64,000 nt of DNA from Verrucomicrobiales bacterium (GCA_029213265.1 JARGNG010000017.1:1-64000), one strand, 5' to 3'; positions 34,820 through 44,472 are shown, counted from the first letter of the stretch. Notes: a model not told the origin generated them from the letters alone. Program-made: numbers and translations.

Positions 34820-36250
34820 CTACCCGACCGCCAAAGCAGCCTCGGCCGCCCAATAACCGGCCATCCCGTGAACCCCGGCTCCCGGAAGACTCGAGGCGGA
34901 GCAGAGGTAAATGGATGGATCCGGAGTGGTATGAGGCTTCCACCTCGCCACGGGACGGGTCAAAAGCTGTCTCCAATCCGTCACCCCGCCGATGATGTCT
35001 CCTCCGATTAGGTTGGGATTGTAGGCCTCGTAGTCTGCGCAATTCATCGTGTGTTTCGCGAGAACGCAGTCGCGAAAGCCGGGCGCAAAACGCTCGATCT
35101 GATTTTCAATCACGTCAGTACTGTCCACGGTCGAACCGGAAGGCACGTGGCAATACGCCCAGAAGGTATGCCGGCCCGCCGGAGCACGAGTCGAATCAGA
35201 GACGCTTTGTTGCGCGGTCAGGACAAAGGGGCGCTCGCTGTGAATCCCGTTCCAGGCATCCCGCTCCGAGGTAGCGATCTCATCGATCCCGCCTCCGAGG
35301 TGAACCGTGCCGGCCTTGTTGCACTCCTCATTGGCCCAGGGGACGGACTCGCTCAGTGCGTAGTCGATTTTGAAAATCCCCGGCCCGTGGCGAAAGCGGT
35401 TCAGCCGTTTCCGATAGGACGATGGCAACCGCTCTCCGGCAATGCGCGCGAGAGCCGACGGCGACGTATCAAAGAGATAGGCATCTGCGGCCGGAAGCTC
35501 CTCTATCGTTTCGACCTTCCAGCCTGTTTTGACTTCGCCGCCGAGTGATTCCAGATATCCGATCAGTGCGTCGACGATGGCTTGCGATCCTCCTTTGGCG
35601 ACGGGCCATCCATACGCGTGACCGACCGTCATCAACATGATCCCCACCGCGTTGGTTGCGAGGAGGCGATCCAGTGGTAGCACGGAATGAGCCGCATTTC
35701 CGGCAAGCAATCCCCTCGCCCGCTCGTCCGAAAACCAGGCTCGTGCAGCCTCCAGCGCCGACGGAACGACCCGCATCCCGAAGTTGGCTACCGCGAAAGG
35801 GTGCCGCGGAATGCCCGGGGGTGCCAGCAAATCCGGGAGGATCGCGTCGCAACTTTTTACAAGGGAGTCGAAAAGGCGGTGGTAATTTTTCCGGGATCCG
35901 GCATCAAACTGACGAGCGGTTTCCTCCACCGAACGAAACAAAACCGCTGCCGGACCATCGTCGAAAGGATGGGCCAGCGGAATCTCGGGATGAATCCATT
36001 CGAGACCGAATTGATCGAGCGGAAGGGCTTTCAGAAAGGGGGAAGCAAGCCCCATTGGGTGAATCGCCGAGCAGACGTCATGGTGAAACCCGGGGAGAGT
36101 CAGCTCCGCAGTCCGCGCACCGCCACCGGGTTGGTCGTGCCCTTCGATCACGAGAACACGCTTTCCCTCCTGCGCGAGACGCACCGCCGCGCTCAGACCG
36201 TTAGGGCCCGAGCCAATAACAACGGCGTCGCAGGTTTCGGTAGAGTTCAT
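34820..36250 (-). CDS. Phytoene desaturase-like FAD oxidoreductase
   Basis: 476 residues. The N-terminal dinucleotide fold is AVVIGSGPNGLSAAVRLAQEGKRVLVIEG; PGGGARTAELTLPGFHHDVCSA follows, as in the CrtI/PYROXD2-like amine-oxidase superfamily. The C-terminal FAD-closing segment is YLCSASSLPGAGVHGMAGYWAAEAAL. No partner carotenoid genes are nearby, so the substrate is open: a carotenoid-like or other polyene/amine is possible. It is convergent with the DUF1501 gene. Its upstream side holds an inverted REP-like pair (36281-36368) and the cyclophilin terminator. Confidence 0.85.
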   Translation of the reverse strand: MNSTETCDAVVIGSGPNGLSAAVRLAQEGKRVLVIEGHDQPGGGARTAELTLPGFHHDVCSAIHPMGLASPFLKALPLDQFGLEWIHPEIPLAHPFDDGPAAVLFRSVEETARQFDAGSRKNYHRLFDSLVKSCDAILPDLLAPPGIPRHPFAVANFGMRVVPSALEAARAWFSDERARGLLAGNAAHSVLPLDRLLATNAVGIMLMTVGHAYGWPVAKGGSQAIVDALIGYLESLGGEVKTGWKVETIEELPAADAYLFDTSPSALARIAGERLPSSYRKRLNRFRHGPGIFKIDYALSESVPWANEECNKAGTVHLGGGIDEIATSERDAWNGIHSERPFVLTAQQSVSDSTRAPAGRHTFWAYCHVPSGSTVDSTDVIENQIERFAPGFRDCVLAKHTMNCADYEAYNPNLIGGDIIGGVTDWRQLLTRPVARWKPHTTPDPSIYLCSASSLPGAGVHGMAGYWAAEAALAVG

Positions 36251-36280
36251 GGAGTCCCCAGTGCAATTCTATCATCCAAC

Positions 36281-36368
36281 GTAGACAGGCCGGGAGCCCT
36301 GTCCTCCAATTTCTCTGCCTTTCTCCCTGCCCCAACCCGGAGGACAGAGCTCCCGCTCTGTCTGCTAC
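36281..36368. repeat. Inverted pair of REP-like palindromes
   Basis: Copy A (36281-36307) reads GTAGACAGGCCGGGAGCCCT then GTCCTCC. Copy B (36338-36368) is its near reverse complement, with GGACAGAGCTCCCGCTCTGT then CTGCTAC. Each copy is itself a hairpin (GACAGG...CCTGTC and GACAGAG...CTCTGTC). The head-to-head arrangement about 30 bp apart resembles bacterial REP/BIME units in intergenic DNA. Confidence 0.65.
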
Positions 36369-36439
36369 CCGCACAACCCACCCGGACCTTCCTTTCCCAT
36401 CTAGTCGCCCCCCGCTCCCGGCCAACACCTCACTCCCCC

Positions 36440-36490
36440 AAAAAAAACCGCCCCGATCCCTTTTCCCAACTGGGAAAGAGAGCGGGGCGG
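36440..36490 (-). terminator. Rho-independent terminator of the cyclophilin operon
   Basis: On the minus strand the stem CCGCCCCG...CGGGGCGG encloses an inner TTTCCC/GGGAAA stem with an AGTT-type loop, and is followed by eight T residues (36440-36447 as A on the plus strand). It lies about 20 bases after the cyclophilin stop at 36510. Confidence 0.9.
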
Positions 36491-36509
36491 CTCGCAAAAT
36501 GCATGTTGC

Positions 36510-37019
36510 CTACAGCTCTCCGCAATCAGCCACGAGAATTTCTTTCGAAGTGCGCCCGTTCCGGCTGCCATAGCCCTCAAGGGTTTCCACGACGTCGAGG
36601 CCTTCGACGACCTGGCCGAAGACACAGTGATTGCCGTCGAGCCACTCCGTCTTCACGGTGCAGATGAAAAACTGGGATCCGTTCGTATTCGGACCGGCGT
36701 TGGCCATACTCAGGATTCCGGGACCGGTGTGCTTGAGCTCGAAGTTCTCGTCCTCGAACTTACGTCCGTAAATCGACTGACCTCCGGTTCCATCTCCACG
36801 GGTAATATCCCCGCCCTGACACATGAATTCAGGAATCACGCGATGAAAGGGACTCCCCTTGTAGCTGATTCCCTTTTCACCGGTGCAAAGGCACCGGAAA
36901 TTCTCTGCTGTTTTCGGAACGATGTCGGAACGGAGTTCCATGACGATCCGACCGACCTTTTCTCCGCCTGCTTCCATGTCAAAGAAGACACGGGGCAAAC
37001 TTTCGCTTTTTTCACTCAT
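36510..37019 (-). CDS. Cyclophilin-type peptidyl-prolyl isomerase, eukaryote-like
   Basis: 169 residues, no signal peptide, so cytoplasmic. It carries the full CypA core: [73 protein letters not shown], and [13 protein letters not shown]. The catalytic Arg (in FHRVIP), the QFFI segment and the Trp of the cyclosporin site (EWLDG) are all present. The GTGGQSIYG stretch is typical of eukaryotic cyclophilin A rather than E. coli PpiA/PpiB. It accelerates proline cis-trans isomerisation. It lies 29 bp after a periplasmic cyclophilin gene, so both are probably one operon ending at the 36440 terminator. Confidence 0.93.
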   Translation of the reverse strand: MSEKSESLPRVFFDMEAGGEKVGRIVMELRSDIVPKTAENFRCLCTGEKGISYKGSPFHRVIPEFMCQGGDITRGDGTGGQSIYGRKFEDENFELKHTGPGILSMANAGPNTNGSQFFICTVKTEWLDGNHCVFGQVVEGLDVVETLEGYGSRNGRTSKEILVADCGEL

Positions 37020-37048
37020 AATTCGTAAATTGCTATGCTAATTGCTTT

Positions 37049-37648
37049 CTAATCAGCAACTTTGACAGACTTGATCACAATCACTTCCGTAGGAACATCT
37101 CCCATAGGAGCATCTCCGGACTTGGTCGTCAGGACTTTCTTCCCGGTCTCGACGTCTGCGATCTTGTCGATCACATCCATGCCCTCGACCACCTTGCCAA
37201 ACACGGCATAGCCCCATCCATCAAAGGAAGGGTAATCGAGATTGCTGTTGTTTTTGTGATTGATGAAGAATTGGGCCGTCGCGCTGTGCGGATCCCCCGT
37301 TCTCGCCATCGCGATCGTTCCACGGTCATTCTTGAGCCCGTTTTTGGCTTCGTTTTGAATGCCCGCCTTCGTTTCCTTCTGCTTGATCTTGCCGTCATCG
37401 AGAAGAGCAAAGCCGCCGCCCTGGATCATGAAGTCTTTGATCACGCGGTGAAAGACGGTGTTGTCATAAAAGCCGTCGTTCACGTAGCCGAGGAAGTTTT
37501 TCACCGTTTCGGGAGCCTTTTCCTCGTTCAGTTCGATCGTAATGTCCCCCTGGCTGGTCGAAAGGACAACTTTGGGTCCAGCCTGAACCGAAGCAGAGAT
37601 TCCAAGGGCGAGAGCGCCGGATAAAAGGAGAGTTTTGTAGAATTGCAT
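37049..37648 (-). CDS. Periplasmic cyclophilin-type peptidyl-prolyl isomerase
   Basis: 199 residues with a signal peptide (cleavage near 23, after SVQA). The cyclophilin domain is of bacterial type: [66 protein letters not shown], and [19 protein letters not shown]. The catalytic Arg of FHR is present. It should assist folding of exported proteins. First gene of a two-cyclophilin operon. Confidence 0.93.
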   Translation of the reverse strand: MQFYKTLLLSGALALGISASVQAGPKVVLSTSQGDITIELNEEKAPETVKNFLGYVNDGFYDNTVFHRVIKDFMIQGGGFALLDDGKIKQKETKAGIQNEAKNGLKNDRGTIAMARTGDPHSATAQFFINHKNNSNLDYPSFDGWGYAVFGKVVEGMDVIDKIADVETGKKVLTTKSGDAPMGDVPTEVIVIKSVKVAD

Positions 37649-37869
37649 GGGTTTCCGTATGGTTGACCGCCTTTTTCGGCGGACGGGAAGTTCCGCGATA
37701 GGACAAATGAAGTCAACCTTTCCCCGCCTCGTATCTACGACTCTTTCCGAACCGAAACCCGGATCATACGAATTTGGCGAAAGATGATACAGCGAAGCGT
37801 GCTTCGGTCTTGCCCTGCCCGAGCGATCATGCCATCTTTTCGCCGAACAACCCCTACTACGAACTCTCT

Positions 37870-38886
37870 ATGTCTTCTCTCAAATTGCACAACGCCATGT
37901 GGCCCGGACTCGTCGGAAAAGGCGACGACGAAGGCCAGGAGCCTCCGATTTCCCTTGAGCGCATGCTCGAACTGACCGCTGCCGCCGAGGTGGACGGACA
38001 GAAATACGACGGGATTGACTACTTTCTCTTCCTGCCACACACCGACCCGGCGTCCACCGATGACGAGTTGCGCGGCATTGCCGATCAGATTGCAGGATTT
38101 GGATTCGACGTCGGCTCTCTGGTGGCTCCTGTCTGGCCGGGAACGGTTGGAGATTCCGCGATGGGCGACGACGAGGCCACGGGCAAGTTTCTCGAAGCCG
38201 TCAAGGTTGGTTGCCGGATTGCCGGTGTTTTCAACGATCATGGCGTTCGCAAACGCGGCGTGATCCGGATCGACTCCGCTGAGTTCGGAGTGGAAAAATG
38301 GCGCGAGGATCCTGTCGCCAACACGAAGAAGATCGCAAAGACCTTCCGTGAGGCAGCCAAGATCGCAGCCGACCACGGCGAGCGTCTTGCGGCCGAAGGG
38401 GAAATCTGCTGGGCGGGAATGCACAGCTGGAAGGACATGCTCGATCTTCTCGAAGAAGTCGGCATGCCGGAAACGCTCGGCTTCCAGGCCGACCTCGCCC
38501 ACACCTATCTTTATCTCCTCGGCTACAACGCTCCCGAGCATGCGCTTCTCCAGGAAGGCTACACCGAGGACGAGTTCTATGCCGCCTATGAGGAAATGAC
38601 TGACAAGTTGCGCCCCTGGACGATCGATTTCCACGTCGCACAAAACGACGGAACAGTTCACGGGGCGGGAAGTCACGATAAAACCGGCAAACACTGCCCT
38701 GCGGACGATCCAAACGGCAAGCTGGACATCACCCGCTGCGCTCAGTACTGGCTCAAGGACTACGCCGATCGCGGGATCGAGCATATCTGCTGGGATGGAT
38801 GCATGTTCCCGAACGCGACTCTCGAAACGGTCGACACCTGGAACACGATCCTCAAAGCAATGATCGACGTGCGGGACGCCGTGTAG
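37870..38886 (+). CDS. Sugar phosphate isomerase/epimerase-like TIM-barrel protein
   Basis: 338 residues from the ATG at 37870 ([18 protein letters not shown]). The upstream open extension is not family-like. Conserved acidic and His residues occur at barrel strand ends ([45 protein letters not shown]), the layout of the AP-endonuclease-2/xylose-isomerase-like family that binds divalent metal. The actual sugar is unknown. It is monocistronic, with a good hairpin terminator at 38929-38963. Confidence 0.8.
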   Translation: MSSLKLHNAMWPGLVGKGDDEGQEPPISLERMLELTAAAEVDGQKYDGIDYFLFLPHTDPASTDDELRGIADQIAGFGFDVGSLVAPVWPGTVGDSAMGDDEATGKFLEAVKVGCRIAGVFNDHGVRKRGVIRIDSAEFGVEKWREDPVANTKKIAKTFREAAKIAADHGERLAAEGEICWAGMHSWKDMLDLLEEVGMPETLGFQADLAHTYLYLLGYNAPEHALLQEGYTEDEFYAAYEEMTDKLRPWTIDFHVAQNDGTVHGAGSHDKTGKHCPADDPNGKLDITRCAQYWLKDYADRGIEHICWDGCMFPNATLETVDTWNTILKAMIDVRDAV

Positions 38887-38928
38887 CGGACGCCACACGG
38901 GTGATTCACGCTTTTGGTTTTGGTTTTC

Positions 38929-38963
38929 AAAAACGGCCGTCGGAGAGATCCGGCGGCCGTTTT
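38929..38963 (+). terminator. Intrinsic terminator after isomerase-like gene
   Basis: AAAACGGCCG and CGGCCGTTTT form a 10-bp stem around a short loop, ending in TTTT. It lies about 40 bases after the stop at 38886 and separates this gene from the rpoA transcript. Confidence 0.85.
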
Positions 38964-39122
38964 CCTTTGGCCTCCGCGGGGCCGGGAGAAAAATGGTTTA
39001 CTTTTCGGAAATTCCCCCGATATTCCGCGCCCGGGCGTTAATACAACTGCCGTAGGTCTTCCGGTCTTCTTTGATTAGAATACAACGCCCAACTGGAAGG
39101 TAACCCGGCTACCAAAAGATAC

Positions 39123-40199
39123 ATGTCTACATCACTAGCTCCGTTTGAAGTCCCAGATCGTCTCACCAAAGACGAAGATACCGCCTCCGATACCTACGCC
39201 CAGTTCACGGCAGAGCCGTTTGAGGCAGGATTCGGTCACACCGTTGGAAACAGCCTCCGCCGCGTTTTGCTCTCCTCTCTAGAGGGCGCATCGATCACTT
39301 CTGTTCGCATCGCCGGCGCTCAGCACGAGTTTGCCTCCCTTCCCGGAGTCGTCGAAGACGTCACCGAGATTGTGCTGAACCTGAAGCAGATCCGCTTCAA
39401 GCACTTCGACGACAAAGACCCCGCAACGCTTTCCCTTACGGTGGATAAAGCCGGAGCCGTCACTGCCGGAGACATCCAGGAAATTTCCCAGTATGAAATC
39501 GTGAACAAGGACCAGCACATTTGCACGCTGGACCGGAACACGAAGTTCAGCCTTGAGATGGAAGTCCGCGTAGGCCGTGGATTCAATACCTCCGAGGACA
39601 ACAAGCACCCCGACATGCCGATCGGCGTGATTCCGATCGACTCGATTTTCTCCCCGGTTCGCCGCGTGAAATACGCCGTTCAAAACACTCGTGTTGGTCA
39701 GCGCACCGACTACGACAAGCTCAATCTTGAGATCTGGACCGACGGTCGCCTTGAGCCACACGATGCTCTCCTCCAGGCTTCCGCCATCCTTCGCCACCAC
39801 CTCGACGTCTTCGTCAACTACGACGACGACGCGATCCTCATCGAAGATCGTCCTGAGACACAGAGCGAAGAGAATGCCGAGCTTAAGAAGCTTCTCAACA
39901 TGAGCGTCAACGAGATCGAGCTTTCGGTCCGTGCCGCCAACTGTCTTAACAACGCGAACATCACGACCGTGGGTCAACTCGCGATGAAGTCCGAGGCTGA
40001 GATGCTCAAGTATCGTAACTTCGGTAAGAAATCTCTCAACGAGATCAAAGACAAGCTCCACGAGCTCGGTCTTTCTCTCGGAATGCAAATTGACCCGACT
40101 CTCCTCGAGCAGCCGTTCACCGCAACCCTCCTGGGTGGCGACCGCGGTATCGAAGGTCCGGGCCTTGCTGCTTTGATTGCGCAGAACATCAACGACTAA
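39123..40199 (+). CDS. rpoA: RNA polymerase alpha subunit
   Basis: 358 residues. The N-terminal dimerisation domain (about 20-235) has EAGFGHTVGNSLRRVLLSSLEGASITSVRI and later VRRVKYAVQNTRVGQRTDYDKLNLEIWTDG. The C-terminal DNA-binding domain (about 265-335) has LNMSVNEIELSVRAANCLNN, TTVGQLAMKSEAEMLKYRNFGKKSLNEI and KLHELGLSLG. A tail of about 25 residues follows. It assembles the RNA polymerase core and contacts UP elements and activators. rplQ follows, as in most bacteria; the usual upstream rpsK/rpsD genes are not here, since an unrelated gene with its own terminator precedes. Confidence 0.98.
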   Translation: MSTSLAPFEVPDRLTKDEDTASDTYAQFTAEPFEAGFGHTVGNSLRRVLLSSLEGASITSVRIAGAQHEFASLPGVVEDVTEIVLNLKQIRFKHFDDKDPATLSLTVDKAGAVTAGDIQEISQYEIVNKDQHICTLDRNTKFSLEMEVRVGRGFNTSEDNKHPDMPIGVIPIDSIFSPVRRVKYAVQNTRVGQRTDYDKLNLEIWTDGRLEPHDALLQASAILRHHLDVFVNYDDDAILIEDRPETQSEENAELKKLLNMSVNEIELSVRAANCLNNANITTVGQLAMKSEAEMLKYRNFGKKSLNEIKDKLHELGLSLGMQIDPTLLEQPFTATLLGGDRGIEGPGLAALIAQNIND

Positions 40200-40270
40200 T
40201 ACGGAGCCCTTTCCAGTGGATCGAGGTTCTGCTTCGGTCCATCGGCTGACTCCCCTACCACTCCATTTCG

Positions 40271-40675
40271 ATGAGACACAGAAGCAAAACCGTTAAACTT
40301 CAGCGCGACAAAGCGCATCGCGAAGCCCTCCTGCGAAATCTGGCCGCAAGCCTGATTGAGCACAAGCAGATCCGGACGACCCTGGCCAAGGCCAAGGCAC
40401 TCCGCCCATTCGCTGACAAGCTCGTAACGCTCGGAAAGAAGAACACTCTTCACAGCCGTCGCCGTGCCATCTCCATTCTTGGAAGCAACCAGCTTGCCCA
40501 GCGCAGCGCAAAAGTCCTCTTTGAGGAAATCGCAACCGCGAGCGCAGATCGCCAGGGTGGCTACACTCGCATCATCAAACTGGGACAGCGTCGCTCCGAC
40601 TCTGCTCCTATGGCACTGATCGAGTGGGTCGACGCTGTCGTTCCCACGGAGGAAGAAGCCGTAGCTGAAAGCTAG
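40271..40675 (+). CDS. rplQ: 50S ribosomal protein L17
   Basis: 134 residues. The N-terminus MRHRSKTVKLQRDKAHREAL followed by NLAASLIEHKQIRTTLAKAKALRPFADKLVTLGKK is the L17 signature. GGYTRIIKLGQRRSDSAPMALIEWVD closes the domain. It binds 23S rRNA in the large subunit. It is co-transcribed with rpoA (71 bp gap) and ends at the strong terminator at 40699. Confidence 0.98.
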   Translation: MRHRSKTVKLQRDKAHREALLRNLAASLIEHKQIRTTLAKAKALRPFADKLVTLGKKNTLHSRRRAISILGSNQLAQRSAKVLFEEIATASADRQGGYTRIIKLGQRRSDSAPMALIEWVDAVVPTEEEAVAES

Positions 40676-40698
40676 GTTCCTCTCAGGAAACTGATTTC

Positions 40699-40736
40699 AA
40701 AAAAGCCGCGTTCCGACCAGGGACGCGGCTTTTTTT
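40699..40736 (+). terminator. Intrinsic terminator of the rpoA-rplQ operon
   Basis: AAAAGCCGCGT and ACGCGGCTTTTTT form an 11-bp stem with an 11-nt loop and a seven-base T run, 24 bases after the rplQ stop. The A tract on the other side may let it also work for the convergent gene at 40802. Confidence 0.93.
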
Positions 40737-40801
40737 GTGGTGGGAGCAAAAGCTTACTTCTGCCTGTTGCCCAAACTCCCACTCCTGCATGTGGTCCAGT
40801 C

Positions 40802-43159
40802 CTACTCCTCCACCAGCGTCCCCCGAAACACCTTGAGCCGTCCGTAGTCGATACCCGGAGGACGATGCTCCAGGAGCCAGTCGAGATCATCTCTGGCTCC
40901 TTTCATATTATCCCCCTGAATCCGCAGGAGAGCTCTCTGAAAGCGCTCCTGGGCAGCTTCCGGCTCAATGGCGAGGAGAAGCTCGATGTAATCGGCCGCG
41001 CCATCCGGAGTTTTGTTTCGATTGATTTCGATATCGACGAGATTCCGCAACATCCGCACAGCGATACTCTTCGCGTCGGCGGGTTCAAAGGTCGACTTTT
41101 CAGGCGGTGAACCGAGGAGATCCCATATCTCACGAACCGCTCCGGTCCGGTTGATGACCCTGCCGTTTTCAAATACATCAATGTAGAGTGTCTTCTTCGT
41201 CTCTTCGTCGAGATAGTCGACTCCGACCATAAACTTTCCGGGAAAGGCGACTCCGTAAACGTCCGGAACTTGCAGCCGGCGGGCCATTTCGACGAAGAGC
41301 ACGCTCAGTGTAATCGGCAGACCTTCCCGGTCATCGAGCACATGATTGATGTAGCTGTTCGCGTGGTGATAGTATTCGGTTCGACTTCCGTGAAATCCGT
41401 TCTCCTCAAAGAGAAAGTCACGCAGGGCCGATGCCAACTCCTTCGCCCCGCCTTCCAGCGCGGTTTGATCCAGATAAATCCGGGCATCGGAAACAAGGCG
41501 GGAAAAGGAAGTGCGGTAATGGTCAAGATCGAGTTCCGGATCATCGACCCGGGCGATTTGCAGCCCCACTTCGAACAGATCGATTTCCGAATCGGGGCGG
41601 TCGAGAGCCATGGTGAGCTCATTGACGACAACTTGCCGATGCACATCCTTTTCGAGGGATCGCAGGCTGGTCGCCAGCTTCTCCAGTTCCTCCGCGCGCT
41701 CCAGTAGAAGCGTCCGCCCGTGTTCACTTTCCCGGCTCAGTTCCACGATCGTTTCTTCGACATTCTCCTCGTCGAGAAACTTCGAAATGCTCTCGGTCAT
41801 GCGATCGCGATCGGCTGGATCGAGCGAACGGATCCCGATCTCCCTGGCCACGACAAATCCGCGAAACTCCGCTTCGGTGTGACGAAATTTGCAGAGCCCC
41901 ACTTTGCCTCCCCGCAGCCCATCGTCTTCGATTTCGAGAATTTGCTCTCCGTTGACCCAGCCAATGATCTTTTTCTCCTCCACCCGAATCCGAAGCTCAT
42001 TCCAGTCACCGGGCCGGTAGGAGGGCGCCTCCAACTGCTCGAGAATGGACCAGCTGTAGACATCCGGCCCCTCAAAGCGGGTCAGTCTAATTTTTCCTCC
42101 ACTCGGGTAAAAACCGTAGTGCTTGTCCTTTCCATCAGCAGAGAAGGCAATCCCGGCCGCTCCCGACTCGTCGTCGAGGCGGACCCGGACAGAAAGTTCG
42201 TAAGGAAGCTCGGGAACGTCCTGGGTGGCGAGACAAAGGGCACGTCCGCCAAAGCCCTCTCCCAGTTGGCGTGATTTGATGACACCGCCGCGCTGGGTCC
42301 ATTCAGCCCCCATCACCTGGGTCCACAGTCGCTCGTCAAGAACCCCGATCGTTCGCCAGCGAGCCATCGGGAGCGGATTGGGCTTTTCCAGAAGTGCCTT
42401 GAGATCGTTGCTGGGAACGGCAAAACCCAGATTGTCGGTAACCCGGTGACGAAGCGTCACGACTCCAAGGACTTCGCCTTTCAAATTGATGATCGGTCCC
42501 CCGCTGTTTCCCTGCTCAATCGGCATGGCGAGCTGCAGCATCGGGTAATCAGGAGTTTGGCCTTCGCCGATGAACCCCGGATCGAGCTTACGAATCGCCG
42601 AAATCACTCCGGCGACGACGCTGAAGCTCAATCCCTGGGGAGCGCCAAATCCAACGATCAACTCCCCCTGGGTTATTTTTCCGGAGTCACCGATCGGGAG
42701 TGGCTTTAGATCAAGACCCTTGGGATCAATCTGAAGAATCGCAAGATCGTAGGTCCGGTCCCACGCGTGAATCCCCGTGACTTCCTGGAAGCTGCCATCG
42801 GAAAGCTCTACTTCAATCGGGCGGCCCTCTCCGATGACATGGAGATTGGTAACGATGAGCCCCTCTTCGGAAACGACAAATCCTGATCCCGTGCCCCGGC
42901 GCTTTCCGTCCCGTCCCAGCTGTCGAACCAGCACGAGAGAAGGTTTGGCCAGTTTCGTGAGTTCTTTGACCTGGCCCGGATTCAGATAGTTCTCTTCCGT
43001 CTTCTTTTTGCCCTCCAATGCTTCGAGAGCTTCCAGGGCCCCATCGGCAAATGGATCAAACTCTTTGGAACCCGCACCTTTCTCCTTTTCCTGCGCGACG
43101 ACGGGGCCGGCAATGATTCCCAAGAGGGCAAATACAGATAGAAAAAACGGAATTCTCAT
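40802..43159 (-). CDS. Trypsin-like protease fused to a SirB1/transglutaminase-like domain
   Basis: 785 residues from the ATG at 43159. After a signal peptide (to about 22), an HtrA/Do-type protease domain shows the triad His107 (VTNLHVIG), Asp138 (YDLAILQID) and Ser219 (EQGNSGGPI). No PDZ domain follows. Instead there is a concanavalin-like beta domain (about 300-465) with a DUF1080/LamG character, then a helical stretch rich in Glu/Arg (480-560). The C-terminal SirB1-type transglutaminase-like domain has EENGFHGSRTEYYHHANSYINHVLDDREGLPITLS. This order is unusual. It is expected to be a periplasmic or outer-envelope protease; the SirB1 part may be structural. Its stop faces rplQ; upstream, the FG-GAP gene is divergent. 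Confidence 0.85.
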   Translation of the reverse strand: MRIPFFLSVFALLGIIAGPVVAQEKEKGAGSKEFDPFADGALEALEALEGKKKTEENYLNPGQVKELTKLAKPSLVLVRQLGRDGKRRGTGSGFVVSEEGLIVTNLHVIGEGRPIEVELSDGSFQEVTGIHAWDRTYDLAILQIDPKGLDLKPLPIGDSGKITQGELIVGFGAPQGLSFSVVAGVISAIRKLDPGFIGEGQTPDYPMLQLAMPIEQGNSGGPIINLKGEVLGVVTLRHRVTDNLGFAVPSNDLKALLEKPNPLPMARWRTIGVLDERLWTQVMGAEWTQRGGVIKSRQLGEGFGGRALCLATQDVPELPYELSVRVRLDDESGAAGIAFSADGKDKHYGFYPSGGKIRLTRFEGPDVYSWSILEQLEAPSYRPGDWNELRIRVEEKKIIGWVNGEQILEIEDDGLRGGKVGLCKFRHTEAEFRGFVVAREIGIRSLDPADRDRMTESISKFLDEENVEETIVELSRESEHGRTLLLERAEELEKLATSLRSLEKDVHRQVVVNELTMALDRPDSEIDLFEVGLQIARVDDPELDLDHYRTSFSRLVSDARIYLDQTALEGGAKELASALRDFLFEENGFHGSRTEYYHHANSYINHVLDDREGLPITLSVLFVEMARRLQVPDVYGVAFPGKFMVGVDYLDEETKKTLYIDVFENGRVINRTGAVREIWDLLGSPPEKSTFEPADAKSIAVRMLRNLVDIEINRNKTPDGAADYIELLLAIEPEAAQERFQRALLRIQGDNMKGARDDLDWLLEHRPPGIDYGRLKVFRGTLVEE

Positions 43160-43211
43160 GGACAAATGCGGACGCCGGATCACAGCATGACGGTAATTGA
43201 TACGTCTGACA

Positions 43212-44405
43212 ATGAAAACCCCGATCCTTCTACTGATTGCCGCCATTTCCCTTGGCACATTTGCAGCGCCTGCCAAAGAGTCCTGGAAGGTCCATGCCAT
43301 TGATCCGGCCGACCCTGCGAATCACCTTGCCGGAGCAGACGGAATTCGGGTGGGAGATGTCAATCACGATGGACTTCCTGACCTGGTGACAGGGTGGGAA
43401 GAGGGAAAGGCCATCCGCATCTGCCTTCACCCGGGAAAGGAGAAGGTCAGGTCCCCGTGGAAAGCGATCACCGTCGGGAAAGTGCAGTCTGCCGAAGATG
43501 CCGTCTTTGCCGATCTTGACGGAGATGGACAACTCGACGTCGTCACTGCGACCGAGGGCAAGAAGCGGACGGTTTTTGTGCATTGGTCTCCCGCCGCCGA
43601 AGAATTGGAAGACGAATCCAAGTGGACCACGGCCGCGTTTCCGGGCACGAAGGAGAAGCAATGGTGGATGTATTCGGTTCCCTATGATCTCGATCACGAC
43701 GGAGACACCGACTTGCTCGTTGGTTCCAAGAATGCCGGCGGATCCATCACCTGGCTGAAGAATCCGGGCAAGGACAAAGCAAGGCAACTCGACCTGTGGG
43801 AGTATCAGAAAATCTGTGATGCAGGATGGATCATGAGCATGAGAATTTTTGCGCAGGGTGAGAAAACATTTCTTCTCTACTCCGACCGCAAGGGCGAACG
43901 GAGCGGCATCTACCTTCTCCCCCTTCTGAACGAGTCCCCCTGGTTGGGGGAACCGGTTTTGATCGGTGCCGCCGGAGAGGAAGTGATGTTTCTCGACATC
44001 GCCCACCTCGATGATGATAAGAGGACCGATATCGTCGCCGCAATCCGACCACGCTCGATCAGGGTTTTTTATCAGCCGGAGAATCCTCTCCAGGTCTGGG
44101 AGGACATGGCCGATCTTGATCCACTACCGAAACAGTTCGGGGATGCTAAAGCCGTGCGCGTCGGCCTGCTTGACGAAGATCCTATTCCTGACTTCGCCAT
44201 CACCTGCGAGCGGGCGAACGGGAGGCTGAAAGGCGTCCTCTGGTCGAACGTATTTTCCGAATTCACCGCAGTGAGCAACGCTACCGGAATCAAATATGAT
44301 CGCATTGAGTTGATCGACCTGGACGGGGACGGAGACCTCGACTTGTTGACCTGTGAGGAACGCGCCGGACTGGGTGTGATCTGGTTTGAGAATCCTCTCC
44401 ATTGA
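43212..44405 (+). CDS. Secreted FG-GAP/VCBS-repeat beta-propeller protein
   Basis: 397 residues from the ATG at 43212. The signal peptide ends near 19. Repeats with calcium-binding loops follow: GDVNHDGLPDLV, ADLDGDGQLDVV, YDLDHDGDTDLLVG, AHLDDDKRTDIVA and IDLDGDGDLDLLTCEE. This is a seven-blade-type propeller likely used for binding rather than catalysis. It diverges from the protease-SirB1 gene and is followed by a short hairpin with an eight-T run. Typical of the extracellular protein repertoire of PVC bacteria; ligand unknown. Confidence 0.85.
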   Translation: MKTPILLLIAAISLGTFAAPAKESWKVHAIDPADPANHLAGADGIRVGDVNHDGLPDLVTGWEEGKAIRICLHPGKEKVRSPWKAITVGKVQSAEDAVFADLDGDGQLDVVTATEGKKRTVFVHWSPAAEELEDESKWTTAAFPGTKEKQWWMYSVPYDLDHDGDTDLLVGSKNAGGSITWLKNPGKDKARQLDLWEYQKICDAGWIMSMRIFAQGEKTFLLYSDRKGERSGIYLLPLLNESPWLGEPVLIGAAGEEVMFLDIAHLDDDKRTDIVAAIRPRSIRVFYQPENPLQVWEDMADLDPLPKQFGDAKAVRVGLLDEDPIPDFAITCERANGRLKGVLWSNVFSEFTAVSNATGIKYDRIELIDLDGDGDLDLLTCEERAGLGVIWFENPLH

Positions 44406-44451
44406 GCCGGGCGAAGAGGATCGCAGGCACCGGGCCCTGAGCGGACGGGCC

Positions 44452-44472
44452 ACTGCAAACGCAGTTTTTTTT
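44452..44472 (+). terminator. Weak intrinsic terminator
   Basis: ACTGC, loop AAAC, GCAGT, then a run of T residues, about 47 bases after the FG-GAP stop. The stem is only 5 bp, so the call is tentative. The T run also lies ahead of the next gene's start (44520). Confidence 0.5.

Noticed and set aside
37735..38898. 387-codon open frame antisense to the isomerase-like gene
   Set aside because: It has no recognisable motif; the plus-strand frame has barrel motifs and its own terminator.
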